A DNA stretch of 64,000 nucleotides from Pleionea litopenaei (GCF_031198435.1 NZ_CP133548.1:3134001-3198000); one strand, 5' to 3'; shown: positions 1 through 10,035, counted from the first letter of the stretch. Numbers and translations are program-made. The notes: generated from the letters alone by a model not told the origin.

Positions 1-1521
1 CCAAACCGCATTGGCCAAGGCATTGAGTTTGATTATTGTTGTGTACACGCCGCATTAGCGATGCGCGAAGACGGCTACGAAACCATTATGGTTAACTGTA
101 ACCCTGAGACTGTATCAACCGATTATGACACTTCTGATCGTCTTTATTTTGAACCAGTGACGTTAGAAGATGTACTAGAGATTGTTCGCGTTGAAAAGCC
201 GAAAGGCGTGATAGTTCATTATGGTGGACAAACACCGCTTAAAATTTGCCGTGCTTTAGAGGCCGAAGGTGTAACGATTATCGGTACTTCACCGGATGCG
301 ATTGACCGTGCGGAAGACCGCGAGCGTTTTCAGCGAGCGATCGACAAGTTAGGCCTACGCCAACCGCCGAATCGTACTGCGCGAACCCTTGAAGAAGGCA
401 TTCGACTGGCCGATGAAATTGGTTATCCGTTAGTGGTTCGACCGTCTTATGTATTGGGTGGCCGAGCGATGGAGATTGTATACGGTGAAGAAGAGTTGCG
501 CCGATACATGAATGAAGCGGTGAGCGTGTCGAATGAGTCGCCCGTCCTTCTTGACCGTTTCTTAGACGATGCGATTGAAGTGGATGTTGATTGTATTTAT
601 GACGGTGAAAACTGTTTAATCGGCGGCATCATGGAGCACATTGAGCAAGCAGGTGTTCACTCAGGCGATTCTGCGTGTGCGATTCCTCCACATTCTTTAA
701 GTGCTGAGATTCAAGATGAGTTACGTCGCCAAGTTGCGGCAATGGCAAAAGAGCTAAATGTTCGAGGATTGATGAATACTCAGTTTGCGATTAAAGGCCA
801 AGACATCTATGTGCTTGAAGTGAATCCACGAGCCTCACGAACGGTTCCTTTTGTGTCGAAAGCTACCGGTGTTCAGTTAGCAAAAGTTGCAGCACGGGTA
901 ATGGCTGGAACCAGCTTAGCTGACCAAGGCATGTTGAACGAAGTCATTCCGCCTTTTTATTCGGTCAAAGAGCCTGTATTCCCCTTTAATAAATTCCCAG
1001 GATCGGATCCTATTCTTGGCCCAGAAATGAAATCGACGGGTGAAGCAATGGGGGTTGGTGAGACCTTCGGTGAAGCCTTCTACAAAGCACAACTTGGTGG
1101 CGGTTCGCAGGCACCGAAAGGTGGGCGCGCAATTATCAGTGTAAGAGATGCTGATAAAGTGAAACTACCTGAAGTGGGGCGTGCACTGATTGAGTGTGGC
1201 TTTGAGTTAGTGGCGACATCCGGTACTGCAAAAGCACTAGTGGCCGCTGGTGTACCCTGCCAAAAAGTCCACAAGGTAAATGAGGGACGTCCGCATATTG
1301 TTGATTTGATCAAAAACGATGAAGTGGATTACATCGTTAATACGACTGAAGGTCAAAAGGCAATCGCTGACTCGTTCACCATTCGACGTTCAGCTTTGCA
1401 GCATAAAATTGCCTATACCACTACTTTGGCGGGCGCTTTAGCAACGACCCAGGCGATTAAAAAACAAACTCGCGAATCCGTTGTTTCGGTACAAGAGTTA
1501 CATGAAAAGGTTAAATCATAA
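1..1521 (+). CDS. carB: Carbamoyl-phosphate synthase large subunit, C-terminal half (5' truncated by window)
   Basis: The frame is open from base 1 ([13 protein letters not shown]...), so the gene starts before the window; 506 residues are visible of a family length near 1070. The visible part is the second ATP-grasp half, which uses ATP to phosphorylate carbamate, followed from about residue 370 by the MGS-like allosteric domain ([12 protein letters not shown] onward) that senses UMP and ornithine in known CarB proteins. The enzyme makes carbamoyl phosphate for pyrimidine and arginine synthesis in the cytoplasm with the glutaminase CarA. Its TAA stop shares one base with the greA ATG at 1521, so the two are translationally coupled, as in many gammaproteobacteria. 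The identity is secure. Confidence 0.97.
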   Translation, partial: PNRIGQGIEFDYCCVHAALAMREDGYETIMVNCNPETVSTDYDTSDRLYFEPVTLEDVLEIVRVEKPKGVIVHYGGQTPLKICRALEAEGVTIIGTSPDAIDRAEDRERFQRAIDKLGLRQPPNRTARTLEEGIRLADEIGYPLVVRPSYVLGGRAMEIVYGEEELRRYMNEAVSVSNESPVLLDRFLDDAIEVDVDCIYDGENCLIGGIMEHIEQAGVHSGDSACAIPPHSLSAEIQDELRRQVAAMAKELNVRGLMNTQFAIKGQDIYVLEVNPRASRTVPFVSKATGVQLAKVAARVMAGTSLADQGMLNEVIPPFYSVKEPVFPFNKFPGSDPILGPEMKSTGEAMGVGETFGEAFYKAQLGGGSQAPKGGRAIISVRDADKVKLPEVGRALIECGFELVATSGTAKALVAAGVPCQKVHKVNEGRPHIVDLIKNDEVDYIVNTTEGQKAIADSFTIRRSALQHKIAYTTTLAGALATTQAIKKQTRESVVSVQELHEKVKS

Positions 1522-2000
1522 TGAACAACAGAGTTCCAATGACTAAGCAGGGAGCTGATAGCCTTCGTGCAGAGTTGAAACATTTGAAAACGGAAGCGCG
1601 ACCTAAAGTCATTGCTGCTATTGCTGAGGCAAGAGAGCACGGTGACTTAAAAGAAAATGCTGAATATCATGCAGCACGTGAGCAGCAAGGCTTTATTGAA
1701 GGTCGTATTCAAGAAATCGAAGGGAAAATATCGAACGCTCAAATCATTGACGTGACCACCATGACCAACAATGGAAAGGTGATTTTCGGTGCGACAGTTA
1801 ACCTAATCAACATTGATACTGAAGAAGAAGTGAGTTATCAAATTGTGGGAGAAGATGAGGCCAATATAAAAGAGAATAAAATCTCTGTTTCATCGCCCAT
1901 TGCTCGCGCCCTCATTGGTAAAAATGAAGGTGATGAAGTGGTGGTGAAAGCGCCCGGTGGAGAAGTTGAATACGAAATCGCTGAAGTTAACTATATTTAG
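1521..2000 (+). CDS. greA: Transcription elongation factor GreA
   Basis: 159 residues, the normal GreA length. The N-terminal coiled coil (about residues 10-75, with the conserved segment [15 protein letters not shown]) enters the RNA polymerase secondary channel. The C-terminal FKBP-like domain ends with the typical [17 protein letters not shown] segment. GreA stimulates cleavage of backtracked transcripts. The start overlaps the carB stop by one base, and the N-terminus MNNRVPMT matches the family. A strong intrinsic terminator follows 35 bases after the stop, so greA ends the carB transcript. Confidence 0.97.
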   Translation: MNNRVPMTKQGADSLRAELKHLKTEARPKVIAAIAEAREHGDLKENAEYHAAREQQGFIEGRIQEIEGKISNAQIIDVTTMTNNGKVIFGATVNLINIDTEEEVSYQIVGEDEANIKENKISVSSPIARALIGKNEGDEVVVKAPGGEVEYEIAEVNYI

Positions 2001-2035
2001 CTTATTAGCGATAAAACGTCGCTCGCGATCCGTTG

Positions 2036-2065
2036 AAAAAGGCCAGATTACTCTGGCCTTTTTTA
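2036..2065 (+). terminator. Rho-independent terminator after greA
   Basis: AAAAGGCCAGA, a three-base loop TTA, then a CTCTGGCC arm running into TTTTTT. It closes the carB-greA transcript. Confidence 0.9.
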
Positions 2066-2137
2066 TGGGCTATCCAAAACTCGCCTTCTCTGGCATTTGA
2101 CCTATACTAAAAAAAACCGTCAAAAAAGCTCAATCTA

Positions 2138-3619
2138 TTGAATTACTGTTATTTTTTCTTAGCAAGATACACGAGTTGTCGCGCATGGATTACGCTGAGA
2201 GTCGCCTGTGTTTGTCTTCTCGCAACGGCCATGTTGCCGACCTTCGCTAGCGAAAAAGTCGTTCGTATTGGCGTCGTCTCCGATGCGCCGTTTGCCTATG
2301 CCAATGAACACTATGCCATCGCTGGTTTTCTTCCTGATCTTCATGCTGAAATTAGCCAAGGCGTTAATCAATCAACGCAACTCATTATGTTCGAAAGTCG
2401 CTCTGCACTCATCAAAGCCTATCAAGAAGGACAAATTCAAGGGGCACTGGTGATTGATCCACAACTTAATGAGTTTCCAAAGGCCAGTCGGTCGAAAGAA
2501 CTCTTGGCTATGCCCGTGTATTTATTGTCGCGGCCTAATAATAACGAGATTACTGACTTATCGAATTACAAAAATAAAAACCTCGGCTTGTTAGCCGACT
2601 CAGCACTTTCAGAGCAATTACTCGACGAGCACCAACGGCCAGAATCTTGGAAAACTTACACATCGCCCGCAGAGCTGGTGAATGCGCTTGCCGCTTCAAA
2701 GGTCGATGCCATTGTGTTAAATCAAGCCAGCGTTGCGGCACAGTTAAGAAAAATAGGTTGGCATCAGTTGGTGAAAGTTCGTGAGCTTAGCCAGAAAAGC
2801 CAATTGGTTTATTTACTGAATCAGAACCAAGCTCCGTTAAAGTTAGCGATGAATGAAGCGATTGAACAGTTAGAGCGTTCTATAGTTTCTGCTTTGCAAC
2901 TTAAGTGGGGAGTAGAAACCTCTGATAACGATTGGAGTATAACCAGTATTACCTTACCACTGTCGATTGCATTTCTATTCTTAATTGTTTTTGGCATTTT
3001 AACCAATCGAAAACTGAAAGCAGAAATTAAAAAGCGCGAAGCCTTTGAGCAGCAACTGGCCGTATTAAACGTTAAAGCACAAAGTGAACGCCAACAAGCG
3101 CAAAAGGAAGCTCGTACCGATCCTTTAACAGGAATTGATAACCGCCGAAAGTTTGACGAGTATTTAAATTCTCAAATACAACTGTTTAACCGCAAAGGTA
3201 ATGTGTTTTGCTTGATGATTATCGACATCGATCATTTTAAATTAATTAACGATGAGTTTGGACATGATGTAGGCGATACGGTGTTAAAAGATGTCAGTCA
3301 TTCAATTTCAGAAATTATTCGTCCCTATGATGAGTTAGGTCGAATCGGTGGCGAAGAGTTTGGTGTTATTCTGCCAGACACTGAACGCTTAGAAGCGTTT
3401 GGGATAGCTGAGCGAATTCTTGATCATGTTGTGGATTACAAAAACGCGAATTATCCTGAGCTAGCTGTGTCGGTGAGTATCGGATTGAGCGAAGTCGGCG
3501 AAAACGATTCGACAGACGCTATCTTTAAACGAGCTGACGACGCTCTTTACCAGTCAAAAGAAAACGGCCGAAATCGAGTCACTGAAAACCATCAAAGTTA
3601 TTCAGGAACTGCAGCTTAG
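2138..3619 (+). CDS. Diguanylate cyclase with periplasmic SBP_bac_3-like sensor domain
   Basis: 493 residues. A hydrophobic signal/anchor lies near residues 17-37, then a solute-binding-protein-like domain (about 42-260, starting VVRIGVVSDAPFAYA), a transmembrane helix at about 268-287, a short coiled coil, and a GGDEF domain from about 328. The active-site motif reads GGEEF near residue 403. An RPYD I-site sits exactly five residues before it, so product inhibition is expected. The protein should make cyclic di-GMP in response to an amino-acid-like or other small ligand in the periplasm; the ligand is unknown. The start is a TTG at 2138, preceded by no clear strong Shine-Dalgarno. A later start would cut the signal helix. 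The 3' end overlaps the convergent selO end by 18 bases. Confidence 0.88.
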   Translation: MNYCYFFLARYTSCRAWITLRVACVCLLATAMLPTFASEKVVRIGVVSDAPFAYANEHYAIAGFLPDLHAEISQGVNQSTQLIMFESRSALIKAYQEGQIQGALVIDPQLNEFPKASRSKELLAMPVYLLSRPNNNEITDLSNYKNKNLGLLADSALSEQLLDEHQRPESWKTYTSPAELVNALAASKVDAIVLNQASVAAQLRKIGWHQLVKVRELSQKSQLVYLLNQNQAPLKLAMNEAIEQLERSIVSALQLKWGVETSDNDWSITSITLPLSIAFLFLIVFGILTNRKLKAEIKKREAFEQQLAVLNVKAQSERQQAQKEARTDPLTGIDNRRKFDEYLNSQIQLFNRKGNVFCLMIIDIDHFKLINDEFGHDVGDTVLKDVSHSISEIIRPYDELGRIGGEEFGVILPDTERLEAFGIAERILDHVVDYKNANYPELAVSVSIGLSEVGENDSTDAIFKRADDALYQSKENGRNRVTENHQSYSGTAA

Positions 3620-5194
3620 CATTGAGCAGCCTGCTTTATTCTCAGCCCATTCTGGACGCTTTTGATAGAAACTATCAAATTTGTTAATCGTTTGGTAAGG
3701 CGAGCGAAGCGCATTCATCAAGTCGTTTAAAGGGTCGTAATTGCCGCTCTCACAGTGGTCAATGGCGATTTGTGATAAATAGTTTCGTAAAATAAATTGG
3801 GGATTGGCTTGAGCCATAACCTGCGCTCTCTTTTCTAGCCGACCCTCTGTTAGGCATTCACGATAATCGTCTAACCAACGTTGCAATGCCTGTGATGACT
3901 CGGTTGTAGGTGTGTAAAAACAATGGAGGAAATCAGCCGACGATGGATGGTTAGACATTAACTGTCGAAAAAATAGTGTGTAGTCAATGTTAAGCTCAGG
4001 CAGTCGTTGATAGAGTGATTGAATCAGTGCCAAGTGTTTAGTTTGGTATTGGGTTGCACTGCTTAAGCCAAGCTTTTGACACTGCATGTCATACAGACCT
4101 TTTTGTAAGTTGTGATCATACAGCTCAATACCCATGCGAAAAATTTCATGATCGTCAATTATCGCAGCAAGCGCATTGGCCAAACAGACCAGATTCCAAC
4201 GGGCAATTGCAGGTTGTTGTGAAAAACGATAACGGCGATTTTCCGCATCGGTGGTATTGGGCGTAAAGGCTGGATCATAATTATCTAACCAACCATAAGG
4301 ACCATAATCAATGGTTAATCCTAAAATTGACATATTGTCGGTATTCATAACACCGTGCACAAAGCCGACGCGTTGCCAGTGAACGATCATCGTGGCGGTT
4401 CGGCGACAGACTTCTGCAAAAAAAGCCGCGTACACTGCGTGATCTATTGAGTCATCTAGGTTAGGAAATTGCTCTTTTAAAAAACTAAAATCTCGCCGAA
4501 TAACAAAGTCTAAGAACTGTTTTAATAACGTTGTTTCTTGACGAGCCGCCAGTATTTCAAAATTACCAAAGCGAACAAAAGAGGGCGCCACTCGACAAAC
4601 AATGGCGCCAGTTTCTCTCTCTGGATGCCCATCGTAAAACATATCGCGCACGACCTTATCGCCGGTACGAATTAAACTCAATGCTCGAGTCGTAGGAATA
4701 CCCAGATGATGCATAGCTTCACTGCACAAGAATTCTCGAATCGAAGAGCGCAACACTGCTCGGCCATCGCCGCGACGTGAATAGGGCGTGGGCCCTGCAC
4801 CTTTTAATTGAATGTCAAATCGCTGACGCTCATGAGTTATTTCGGCTAGCGTGATGGCGCGACCGTCGCCAAGTTGTCCTGCCCAATGTCCAAATTGATG
4901 ACCGCCATAGCAGGCCGCATAGGGCATTGAATCGTCAAGCCTACGATTACCGCTGAGCCACTCTACTAACGCTCGATCGTCTTGCCATTGAGGTTTTAAA
5001 CCTAAGGATTCAGCGACCTCGGAAAAGCCCGCAATTAAGGTGGGTGAAGAAACTCTTGTAGGCGTGCAGTGGTGCCAACAAACCGCTGGCGTTTGCTTCG
5101 GTTGATGGCTGTCGTTATCAACGCCGGGTAATTGCTCAACGAAGGTTTGATCAAGCGATTGATGTAAATGATTTAGATTGCTGCTCTTAGACAT
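3602..5194 (-). CDS. selO: Protein adenylyltransferase SelO (YdiU/UPF0061 family)
   Basis: 530 residues with the SelO pseudokinase-fold signatures: YGGHQFGHWAGQLGDGRA, the nucleotide loop GAGPTPYSRRGDGRA, and the HGVMNTDNMSILG / DYGPYGW segment carrying catalytic Asn and Asp residues. Known SelO proteins transfer AMP to Ser/Thr/Tyr of redox-related proteins. The C-terminus ends CSS, where some homologues have selenocysteine; here the codon is an ordinary Cys codon. The gene runs convergent to the diguanylate cyclase and their coding ends overlap by 18 bases, leaving no room for a separate terminator. Confidence 0.95.
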   Translation of the reverse strand: MSKSSNLNHLHQSLDQTFVEQLPGVDNDSHQPKQTPAVCWHHCTPTRVSSPTLIAGFSEVAESLGLKPQWQDDRALVEWLSGNRRLDDSMPYAACYGGHQFGHWAGQLGDGRAITLAEITHERQRFDIQLKGAGPTPYSRRGDGRAVLRSSIREFLCSEAMHHLGIPTTRALSLIRTGDKVVRDMFYDGHPERETGAIVCRVAPSFVRFGNFEILAARQETTLLKQFLDFVIRRDFSFLKEQFPNLDDSIDHAVYAAFFAEVCRRTATMIVHWQRVGFVHGVMNTDNMSILGLTIDYGPYGWLDNYDPAFTPNTTDAENRRYRFSQQPAIARWNLVCLANALAAIIDDHEIFRMGIELYDHNLQKGLYDMQCQKLGLSSATQYQTKHLALIQSLYQRLPELNIDYTLFFRQLMSNHPSSADFLHCFYTPTTESSQALQRWLDDYRECLTEGRLEKRAQVMAQANPQFILRNYLSQIAIDHCESGNYDPLNDLMNALRSPYQTINKFDSFYQKRPEWAENKAGCSMLSCSS

Positions 5195-5377
5195 GGCCGT
5201 TTTTCAATTTCAACGTTGGTATTGTCGAAACCCAGTTTCTGATGAAGTAATAGAATCGCGTTTTAAGCCATAGTGTAACTGACCTGAAAGCAGAAAGTAA
5301 CGACAATATTTGCGTGGGATTTTTATTTAAGGACAACGGGTCTGCGAAGATAAGCGGTTGTTGAGGAATTTAGAGAA

Positions 5378-5408
5378 GAAAAAACTCCCAGTGTTGAGGC
5401 ACTGGGAG
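5378..5408 (-). terminator. Rho-independent terminator for the DUF4097 gene
   Basis: On the minus strand CTCCCAGTG, loop CCTCAA, CACTGGGAG is followed by TTTTTTCTTCT. It lies just downstream of the gene ending at 5434. Confidence 0.85.
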
Positions 5409-5433
5409 GGTAACGACGCGGTGCTATCAGGGG

Positions 5434-6183
5434 TTAATTCTCGACCACGCGAATGCTGCCATTGACGGTCTCTAACTCGATATCGACAGAGCCTCGTTGG
5501 GTAGATTTCATTGAACTACCGACCCATTTGTGTTTTTTCACGGGAATGCCAAATTCATTGGATAAAGAGCCGTTAACGGATGAGGCGTCGAGACTGATAT
5601 CGTCGGCATTCGGTAATCGCAATTTGATCGCTCCGTTAACTGAGTTGAGCTCAATTCTTTTAAGATGCGCGAAGTTCTCAACACGAATATCGATGTCACC
5701 ATTCACTGCATCAACATCAATGTCTGACGAGCTGCCATCGCTGTCGAGGTGACCGTTCACCAACTCGGCTCCGAGCTTTCCTGATACGCCTGAGATGGTT
5801 AGATTGCCATTGACCAACTCAATGTCATCTAAATTAACGGTGTTTGGAACGGTAAGGGTGTAATCGACTCGGCTTTGACCGTAGTTGTGTTTACTGGACT
5901 TTTCGTAGCGCGTTTTCACATCCAGACGACTTTCATTGGCGTCGATTTCAACGCTAATACGGTCACGCAGTTCTTGGTTCGATGCCATAATTTGAGCGCG
6001 TAAGGTGACCTGACTGCAATCACACGCCGAAATGCGCACATCACCATTGATATTGCTCAGGTTAATTTCTCCATTGGCCGAAAAATCGTAAACTTGGTTG
6101 ATTTCATCTTGTACTTTTGCGCTGGCAGACAGTAAAGTGAAAGCGCTAGTAATTAAAATCATTGATCGTGTGAATCGCGGCAT
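5434..6183 (-). CDS. Secreted DUF4097-type beta-strand repeat protein
   Basis: About 249 residues from the ATG at 6183. That start is chosen because GGGAGAACA lies just upstream and the product then begins MPRFTRSMILITSAFTLLSASA, a clear signal peptide; an ATG nine codons earlier is possible. The rest is a repetitive beta-strand protein with recurring VNG motifs (SNINGDVRIS, ELVNGNLTIS, AVNGDIDI, SVNGAIKL, TVNGSIRV), typical of the DUF4097/putative adhesin family, whose function is not known. It is likely periplasmic. A terminator follows immediately and no operon partner is evident. Confidence 0.8.
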   Translation of the reverse strand: MPRFTRSMILITSAFTLLSASAKVQDEINQVYDFSANGEINLSNINGDVRISACDCSQVTLRAQIMASNQELRDRISVEIDANESRLDVKTRYEKSSKHNYGQSRVDYTLTVPNTVNLDDIELVNGNLTISGVSGKLGAELVNGHLDSDGSSSDIDVDAVNGDIDIRVENFAHLKRIELNSVNGAIKLRLPNADDISLDASSVNGSLSNEFGIPVKKHKWVGSSMKSTQRGSVDIELETVNGSIRVVEN

Positions 6184-6330
6184 GTTGTTCTCCCAGACAG
6201 TTAGATTCAAAATTATTGTGTAAAATGTACTGCGTTGTTGGGTAAGACGCTGTCGATCAAATAATGGTTTGAATGTCGGTAACTTTTTTTTAGCGCTTTA
6301 TCGTTTCGAGCGAATAAGAGTCAATAATTT

Positions 6331-6537
6331 ATGAGTAATGTCGTTTCGCTATCTGTGACTAAACGAAAAAAACTGAAAGCGAAAAAGCGCCAAGGTAAAA
6401 CCTTGTGTGCCAATAACTTACATCAGTGGGTGGTGGATAAAACCTCGGAGTTTGATTCGCAACAAGGTCGTTTAGTAACTCGCTATCAATGCAAACATTG
6501 CGGAAAAACAAAAGTAAAGGGTGAAGGTAAGTCTTAA
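6331..6537 (+). CDS. Small basic protein with a CxxC pair, unknown function
   Basis: 68 residues with a Lys/Arg-rich N-terminus (TKRKKLKAKKRQGK), then Cys26 followed by NNLHQW, and a C-terminal YQCKHCGKTK knuckle. The single Cys, the His and the CxxC pair could bind zinc. I do not recognise a named family. Small gammaproteobacterial proteins with this LHQW...CKHCG pattern look like nucleic-acid-binding zinc ribbons, but this is inference. The conserved-looking pattern and lack of any overlapping gene support it as real; the ribosome binding site is weak. Confidence 0.6.
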   Translation: MSNVVSLSVTKRKKLKAKKRQGKTLCANNLHQWVVDKTSEFDSQQGRLVTRYQCKHCGKTKVKGEGKS

Positions 6538-6629
6538 TCAGCCATCTGACGTCAGGTTAAAACGGAGAGCGCCGCTAACTTAATCCAAGGGTTCAGTCAG
6601 CAGCGAAAGACGTCTATCGAGAATGACGT

Positions 6630-7349
6630 TTACAGTTGATCGAGGGCGCGCTTTTGCTCATCAATCAGTTCTCGAATACCGTTTTTGCCATGATCTAACA
6701 TCGCTTGCAGTTCATCATAGCTAAAGGTTTCACCTTCGGCGGTTCCTTGTACTTCAATAAAGCCACCGTTCTCATCCATAATAATATTCATGTCTGTCTC
6801 AGCTTTACTGTCTTCGGCGTAATCTAAATCAAGCACCGGAACGCCTTTGTACACGCCAACCGATACCGCTGCAATCATATGCTTGAGAGGGTTTACCTTG
6901 ACTTTCTTCTGGCGTATCAACCAATTGATGGCATCGACTAACGCAATGCAAGCGCCGGTAATTGAGGCCGTGCGGGTTCCCCCATCAGCTTGTAGAACGT
7001 CGCAATCGATGTGAATAGTATGTTCGCCCAATTGCTTGAGATCGACAGCAGCACGCAGTGCTCGACCAATTAAGCGTTGAATTTCTTGGGTACGGCCCGT
7101 TTGCTTACCGCGGGCCGCTTCACGGTCACTGCGGCTGTGTGTCGCGCGGGGTAACATTCCGTATTCCGCGGTCAGCCAACCTTGGTCCTTTCCTTTAAGG
7201 AAGCGGGGCACACCATCGACCACGGAGGCGTTACATAATACGCGAGTTTCACCCATTTCAATCAGTACTGAGCCTTCAGCATGCTTGGTAAATTGGCGAG
7301 TAATAGTAACCGGACGAAGTTGATTGGGGGTTCGACCACTTGGGCGCAT
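6630..7349 (-). CDS. rph: Ribonuclease PH
   Basis: 239 residues from the ATG at 7349, which has AGGAG six bases upstream and gives the family N-terminus [14 protein letters not shown]. The frame extends 41 codons further upstream, but that extension is not family-like. RNase PH is a phosphorolytic 3'-5' exoribonuclease that trims tRNA and rRNA ends. The phosphate-binding region is [12 protein letters not shown]. It is divergent from yicC, with about 210 bases of shared promoter region; this rph/yicC neighbourhood is common in gammaproteobacteria. Confidence 0.96.
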   Translation of the reverse strand: MRPSGRTPNQLRPVTITRQFTKHAEGSVLIEMGETRVLCNASVVDGVPRFLKGKDQGWLTAEYGMLPRATHSRSDREAARGKQTGRTQEIQRLIGRALRAAVDLKQLGEHTIHIDCDVLQADGGTRTASITGACIALVDAINWLIRQKKVKVNPLKHMIAAVSVGVYKGVPVLDLDYAEDSKAETDMNIIMDENGGFIEVQGTAEGETFSYDELQAMLDHGKNGIRELIDEQKRALDQL

Positions 7350-7559
7350 CGGAATCTCCTGAATAGTGTTGGCGCGATAGAGCGTTTCTAAGCACCGTAT
7401 GACTAGCTGACAGTTAGGTAACGGTATTTTATCCGTGTATTGGGTCGCTATTATAAACAATTCATGCATCATTTGGCAGTCTCGGCACCTGTTCAGTTGA
7501 GATGATTAACAACAAAAACTTAGATACAATGCTCATCTAAATAGCTCTAGGACACCCAT

Positions 7560-8426
7560 ATGATTCACAGTATGACCGCTTTTGCGCGGCAACCTATTAA
7601 AGCCAGTTGGGGTAATGCCCATTGGGAAATTCGTTCCGTTAATCAACGATTTTTAGAAACCAACTTCCGTTTACCCGAAGCGTTTCGCAGCATCGAGTTC
7701 CAATTACGCGACCGACTTCGTAAGCGTATGCAACGTGGCAAGTTGGACATCAGCCTACGCCTTGAATACTCACCAACCGAAGCAGACGCTATCTCAATCA
7801 ATGAGAAATTAGCGAACCAGTTGATTCAAGCGCATAAGCAGCTTCAGGCAGCGGCCTCCACAGAACAGGCTCTGCAAATTACCGATTTGATGCGCTGGCC
7901 GGGGTTGCTTCAAACCACCGAGCTAGACACCTCTCGTGTAGAGAAGGATCTTTTAGCGGCCTTTGATGAAGCCATTGATGCCTTATTATCGATGCGCCAA
8001 CGTGAAGGGGATGCCTTAATCGATATCATTCAAGCGCGCTTAGACGGCATCGCCGAGCAAGTTATTGTCGTACGTGGTTGTATGGATGACATTATTCAGT
8101 GGCAACGTGATCGCATTACCAACCGCTTTACCGAAGCCAAGATTGAGTTAGACCCTGAACGCCTAGAGCAAGAAATGGTGATGTTGGCGCAAAAAGTGGA
8201 TGTTGAAGAAGAGCTCGACCGACTCGACACCCATATTCAAGAAGTGTCACGTTTACTCAAAAAAGGCGGAACCATCGGTCGCCGACTCGATTTCTTAATG
8301 CAAGAACTTAATCGAGAAGCCAACACTCTGGGCTCAAAGTCGATAAGCAGCAAGACCACCGCCGCGTCGGTTGAAATCAAGGTGTTGATTGAACAGATGC
8401 GCGAGCAGATCCAAAACATCGAATAG
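7560..8426 (+). CDS. yicC: YicC family endoribonuclease, 3' end rebuilt by island integration
   Basis: 288 residues with the YicC N-terminal domain (MIHSMTAFAR..., residues 1-155) and the DUF1732 C-terminal domain ending FLMQELNREANTLGSKS...LIEQMREQIQNIE. YicC proteins are RNA endonucleases linked to decay of small RNAs. The last seven codons plus stop are repeated in synonymous form at 30735-30758, showing that a genomic island entered here and replaced the 3' end without changing the protein. Gmk, the usual downstream neighbour, is now 22 kb away. Confidence 0.95.
   Translation: MIHSMTAFARQPIKASWGNAHWEIRSVNQRFLETNFRLPEAFRSIEFQLRDRLRKRMQRGKLDISLRLEYSPTEADAISINEKLANQLIQAHKQLQAAASTEQALQITDLMRWPGLLQTTELDTSRVEKDLLAAFDEAIDALLSMRQREGDALIDIIQARLDGIAEQVIVVRGCMDDIIQWQRDRITNRFTEAKIELDPERLEQEMVMLAQKVDVEEELDRLDTHIQEVSRLLKKGGTIGRRLDFLMQELNREANTLGSKSISSKTTAASVEIKVLIEQMREQIQNIE
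8403..8413 (+). other. attL core of the island
   Basis: GAGCAGATCCA within the last codons of yicC, identical to 30735-30745. The 13 bases that follow differ from the right copy only at third codon positions and within the stop codon, as expected when an island supplies a substitute gene end. Confidence 0.88.
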
Positions 8427-8451
8427 TTTTTTTACCCGTCCAAGAATGTCT

Positions 8452-8496
8452 TAAAAGCCCTGTTATTTGCTTGTAAATACAGGGCTTTTTTATTTT
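8452..8496 (+). terminator. Rho-independent terminator after yicC, inside the island edge
   Basis: AAAAGCCCTGTATTT-type arm (AAAAGCCCTGT) pairs with ACAGGGCTTTTTT across a loop of about 20 bases, ending in a T run. As it lies inside the island boundary, the island brings its own terminator and insulates yicC from island genes. Confidence 0.85.
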
Positions 8497-8544
8497 TCCC
8501 GTCCAAATCGGTTTGCAGATGTCCGTTACCAGTTGCTGTTTAAG

Positions 8545-8739
8545 TGGTGGGCAAAATGGTGGGCAAGACCTGTTTTTTTGACTCAATAAGCAAAAAGTCA
8601 AGGTATCTGGTGAGCAGATTTTTGCATCTATCTCACCACCGCCTTATGCCATCTCCACTTATCGTGCTGCTTGCAGATTGTTCAATCACTCAACTATCGA
8701 ACCAATCGATAAACAAACAGTGGTGGGCAATGGTGAGCA
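8545..8739 (+). repeat. TGGTGRGCA repeats at the left island end
   Basis: Five direct copies: TGGTGGGCA at 8545 and 8557 (12 bp apart), TGGTGAGCA at 8608, TGGTGGGCA at 8721 and TGGTGAGCA at 8731 (10 bp apart). They lie between attL and the integrase gene, and a matching pair occurs near attR at 30644 and 30656. They are candidate arm-type binding sites for the integrase or an excision factor; that role is inference from position. Confidence 0.7.
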
Positions 8740-8777
8740 AATTTTAACGATTTCTTAGGAATATAGAGTAACAAACG

Positions 8778-10034
8778 ATGGCAAAACTAACCGCAACTCA
8801 GGTGCAGTCTTATGCTCGCACCGCAACAGCAAACAAAAAATACAGTGATGGGAATGGCCTATATTTTTGCGTAAGAAAATCTGGCATGCCGTATTGGATG
8901 CTAAGGTATACCAGCCTAAACGGACGACGAGAAGCCACGCTCGGTCAATATCCAAGCATGACCTTAGCAGAGGCTCGACTTGAATCATCTAAAATGCAGC
9001 TACAACTTCAGCAAGGTGAAGACCCATTAGCAATCCGTGCTATTGAAACCATCCCAGAGATCCAAAATGTCAGTCAGCTGTTTCAAGACTGGTATGCCAA
9101 AGACTTAAGTCGCCGATTAAAGCACCCGAATATACCCAAACGTGTTTTTACCAAAGAAATTGCACCAGTGATTGGTCAACTTCCTATCCAAGCCGTGCGG
9201 CCAACACATGTACGTGAAGTATTGGAACGCATTCGAGAAAGTAACCGCCCTACCATTGCCAACGATACCTTGATGTACATGAAGCAGCTGTTTCGACATG
9301 CGATAAAGCTCGACTTAACGCTGAACAACCCCGCCGCAGCATTTACCGTGGACGATGCCGGTGGTGTGGAGTCCAGTAAAGACAGGATGCTCAGCAAAGA
9401 GGAAATTCACTACGCCTTTAGCGTGTTTCATACCCATATCAATAGCTTTGGCCGCGACAACTACCTCGCTTGCTGCCTGTTTTTGGTATTGGGCGTGCGC
9501 AAAAGCGAACTGTGCGAAGCCATGTGGCGTGAAATGGATTTAACCACGGGCGTATGGGACCTACCCAAGGAACGAAGTAAAACTGGCGTCCCAATCAGCA
9601 TTCCCTTACCACGCCAAGCCATTGCCTGGTTTAACGAGCTACAAATCCGCGCTTGTGGCTCGCCTTATGTTTTTCCAGCCAGACGAGCAAGCCATCGTCC
9701 ACATATGGGGCCAGATACGCTAAACCGCGCCATTTCTAAACTCTTTGGTCGCGAGCCTGGGCGCAAAAAACAGCCACCGAATAAAATGGGCAAGCTTGAA
9801 CACTTCACCGTACACGATCTGCGCCGCACCTTTCGCAGCCTTGCCGCCTCTTTGGGCATTGCAGGCAATGTGGCCGAACGCTGTCTTAACCATAAGCTAA
9901 AAGGCGTTGAGGGTATCTACGACCGCCACGATTACTTTGAAGAGCGCCGAATTGCCCATCAAACCGTAGCTGATGTGGTTGAACCACTGGTGAACTTTGA
10001 GCACCCTTCACAGCACAACACAGGAGGGCATTAA
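8778..10034 (+). CDS. P4-type tyrosine integrase
   Basis: 418 residues. The N-terminal arm-binding DUF4102-like domain (about 1-90, YSDGNGLYFCVRKSG, TLGQYPSMTLAEAR) is followed by a core-binding domain and the C-terminal catalytic domain. Visible catalytic residues are Arg in LGVRKSEL, the HxxR box in HDLRRTFRS, His in CLNHKLKG and the Tyr nucleophile in GIYDRH. It should integrate and excise the island by recombination at the yicC 3' end. It is transcribed away from attL into the island. The start ATG at 8778 gives the usual MAKLTATQ-type N-terminus, with a modest AGAGTAAC upstream. Confidence 0.95.
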   Translation: MAKLTATQVQSYARTATANKKYSDGNGLYFCVRKSGMPYWMLRYTSLNGRREATLGQYPSMTLAEARLESSKMQLQLQQGEDPLAIRAIETIPEIQNVSQLFQDWYAKDLSRRLKHPNIPKRVFTKEIAPVIGQLPIQAVRPTHVREVLERIRESNRPTIANDTLMYMKQLFRHAIKLDLTLNNPAAAFTVDDAGGVESSKDRMLSKEEIHYAFSVFHTHINSFGRDNYLACCLFLVLGVRKSELCEAMWREMDLTTGVWDLPKERSKTGVPISIPLPRQAIAWFNELQIRACGSPYVFPARRASHRPHMGPDTLNRAISKLFGREPGRKKQPPNKMGKLEHFTVHDLRRTFRSLAASLGIAGNVAERCLNHKLKGVEGIYDRHDYFEERRIAHQTVADVVEPLVNFEHPSQHNTGGH

Positions 10035-10035
10035 C

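Noticed and set aside
5129-5194. Possible selenocysteine in SelO
   Set aside because: No in-frame UGA is used; the protein ends with ordinary Cys-Ser-Ser codons.
6546-6555. CTGACGTCAG palindrome after the small CxxC protein gene
   Set aside because: Ten bases only, isolated and without promoter context; chance is likely.
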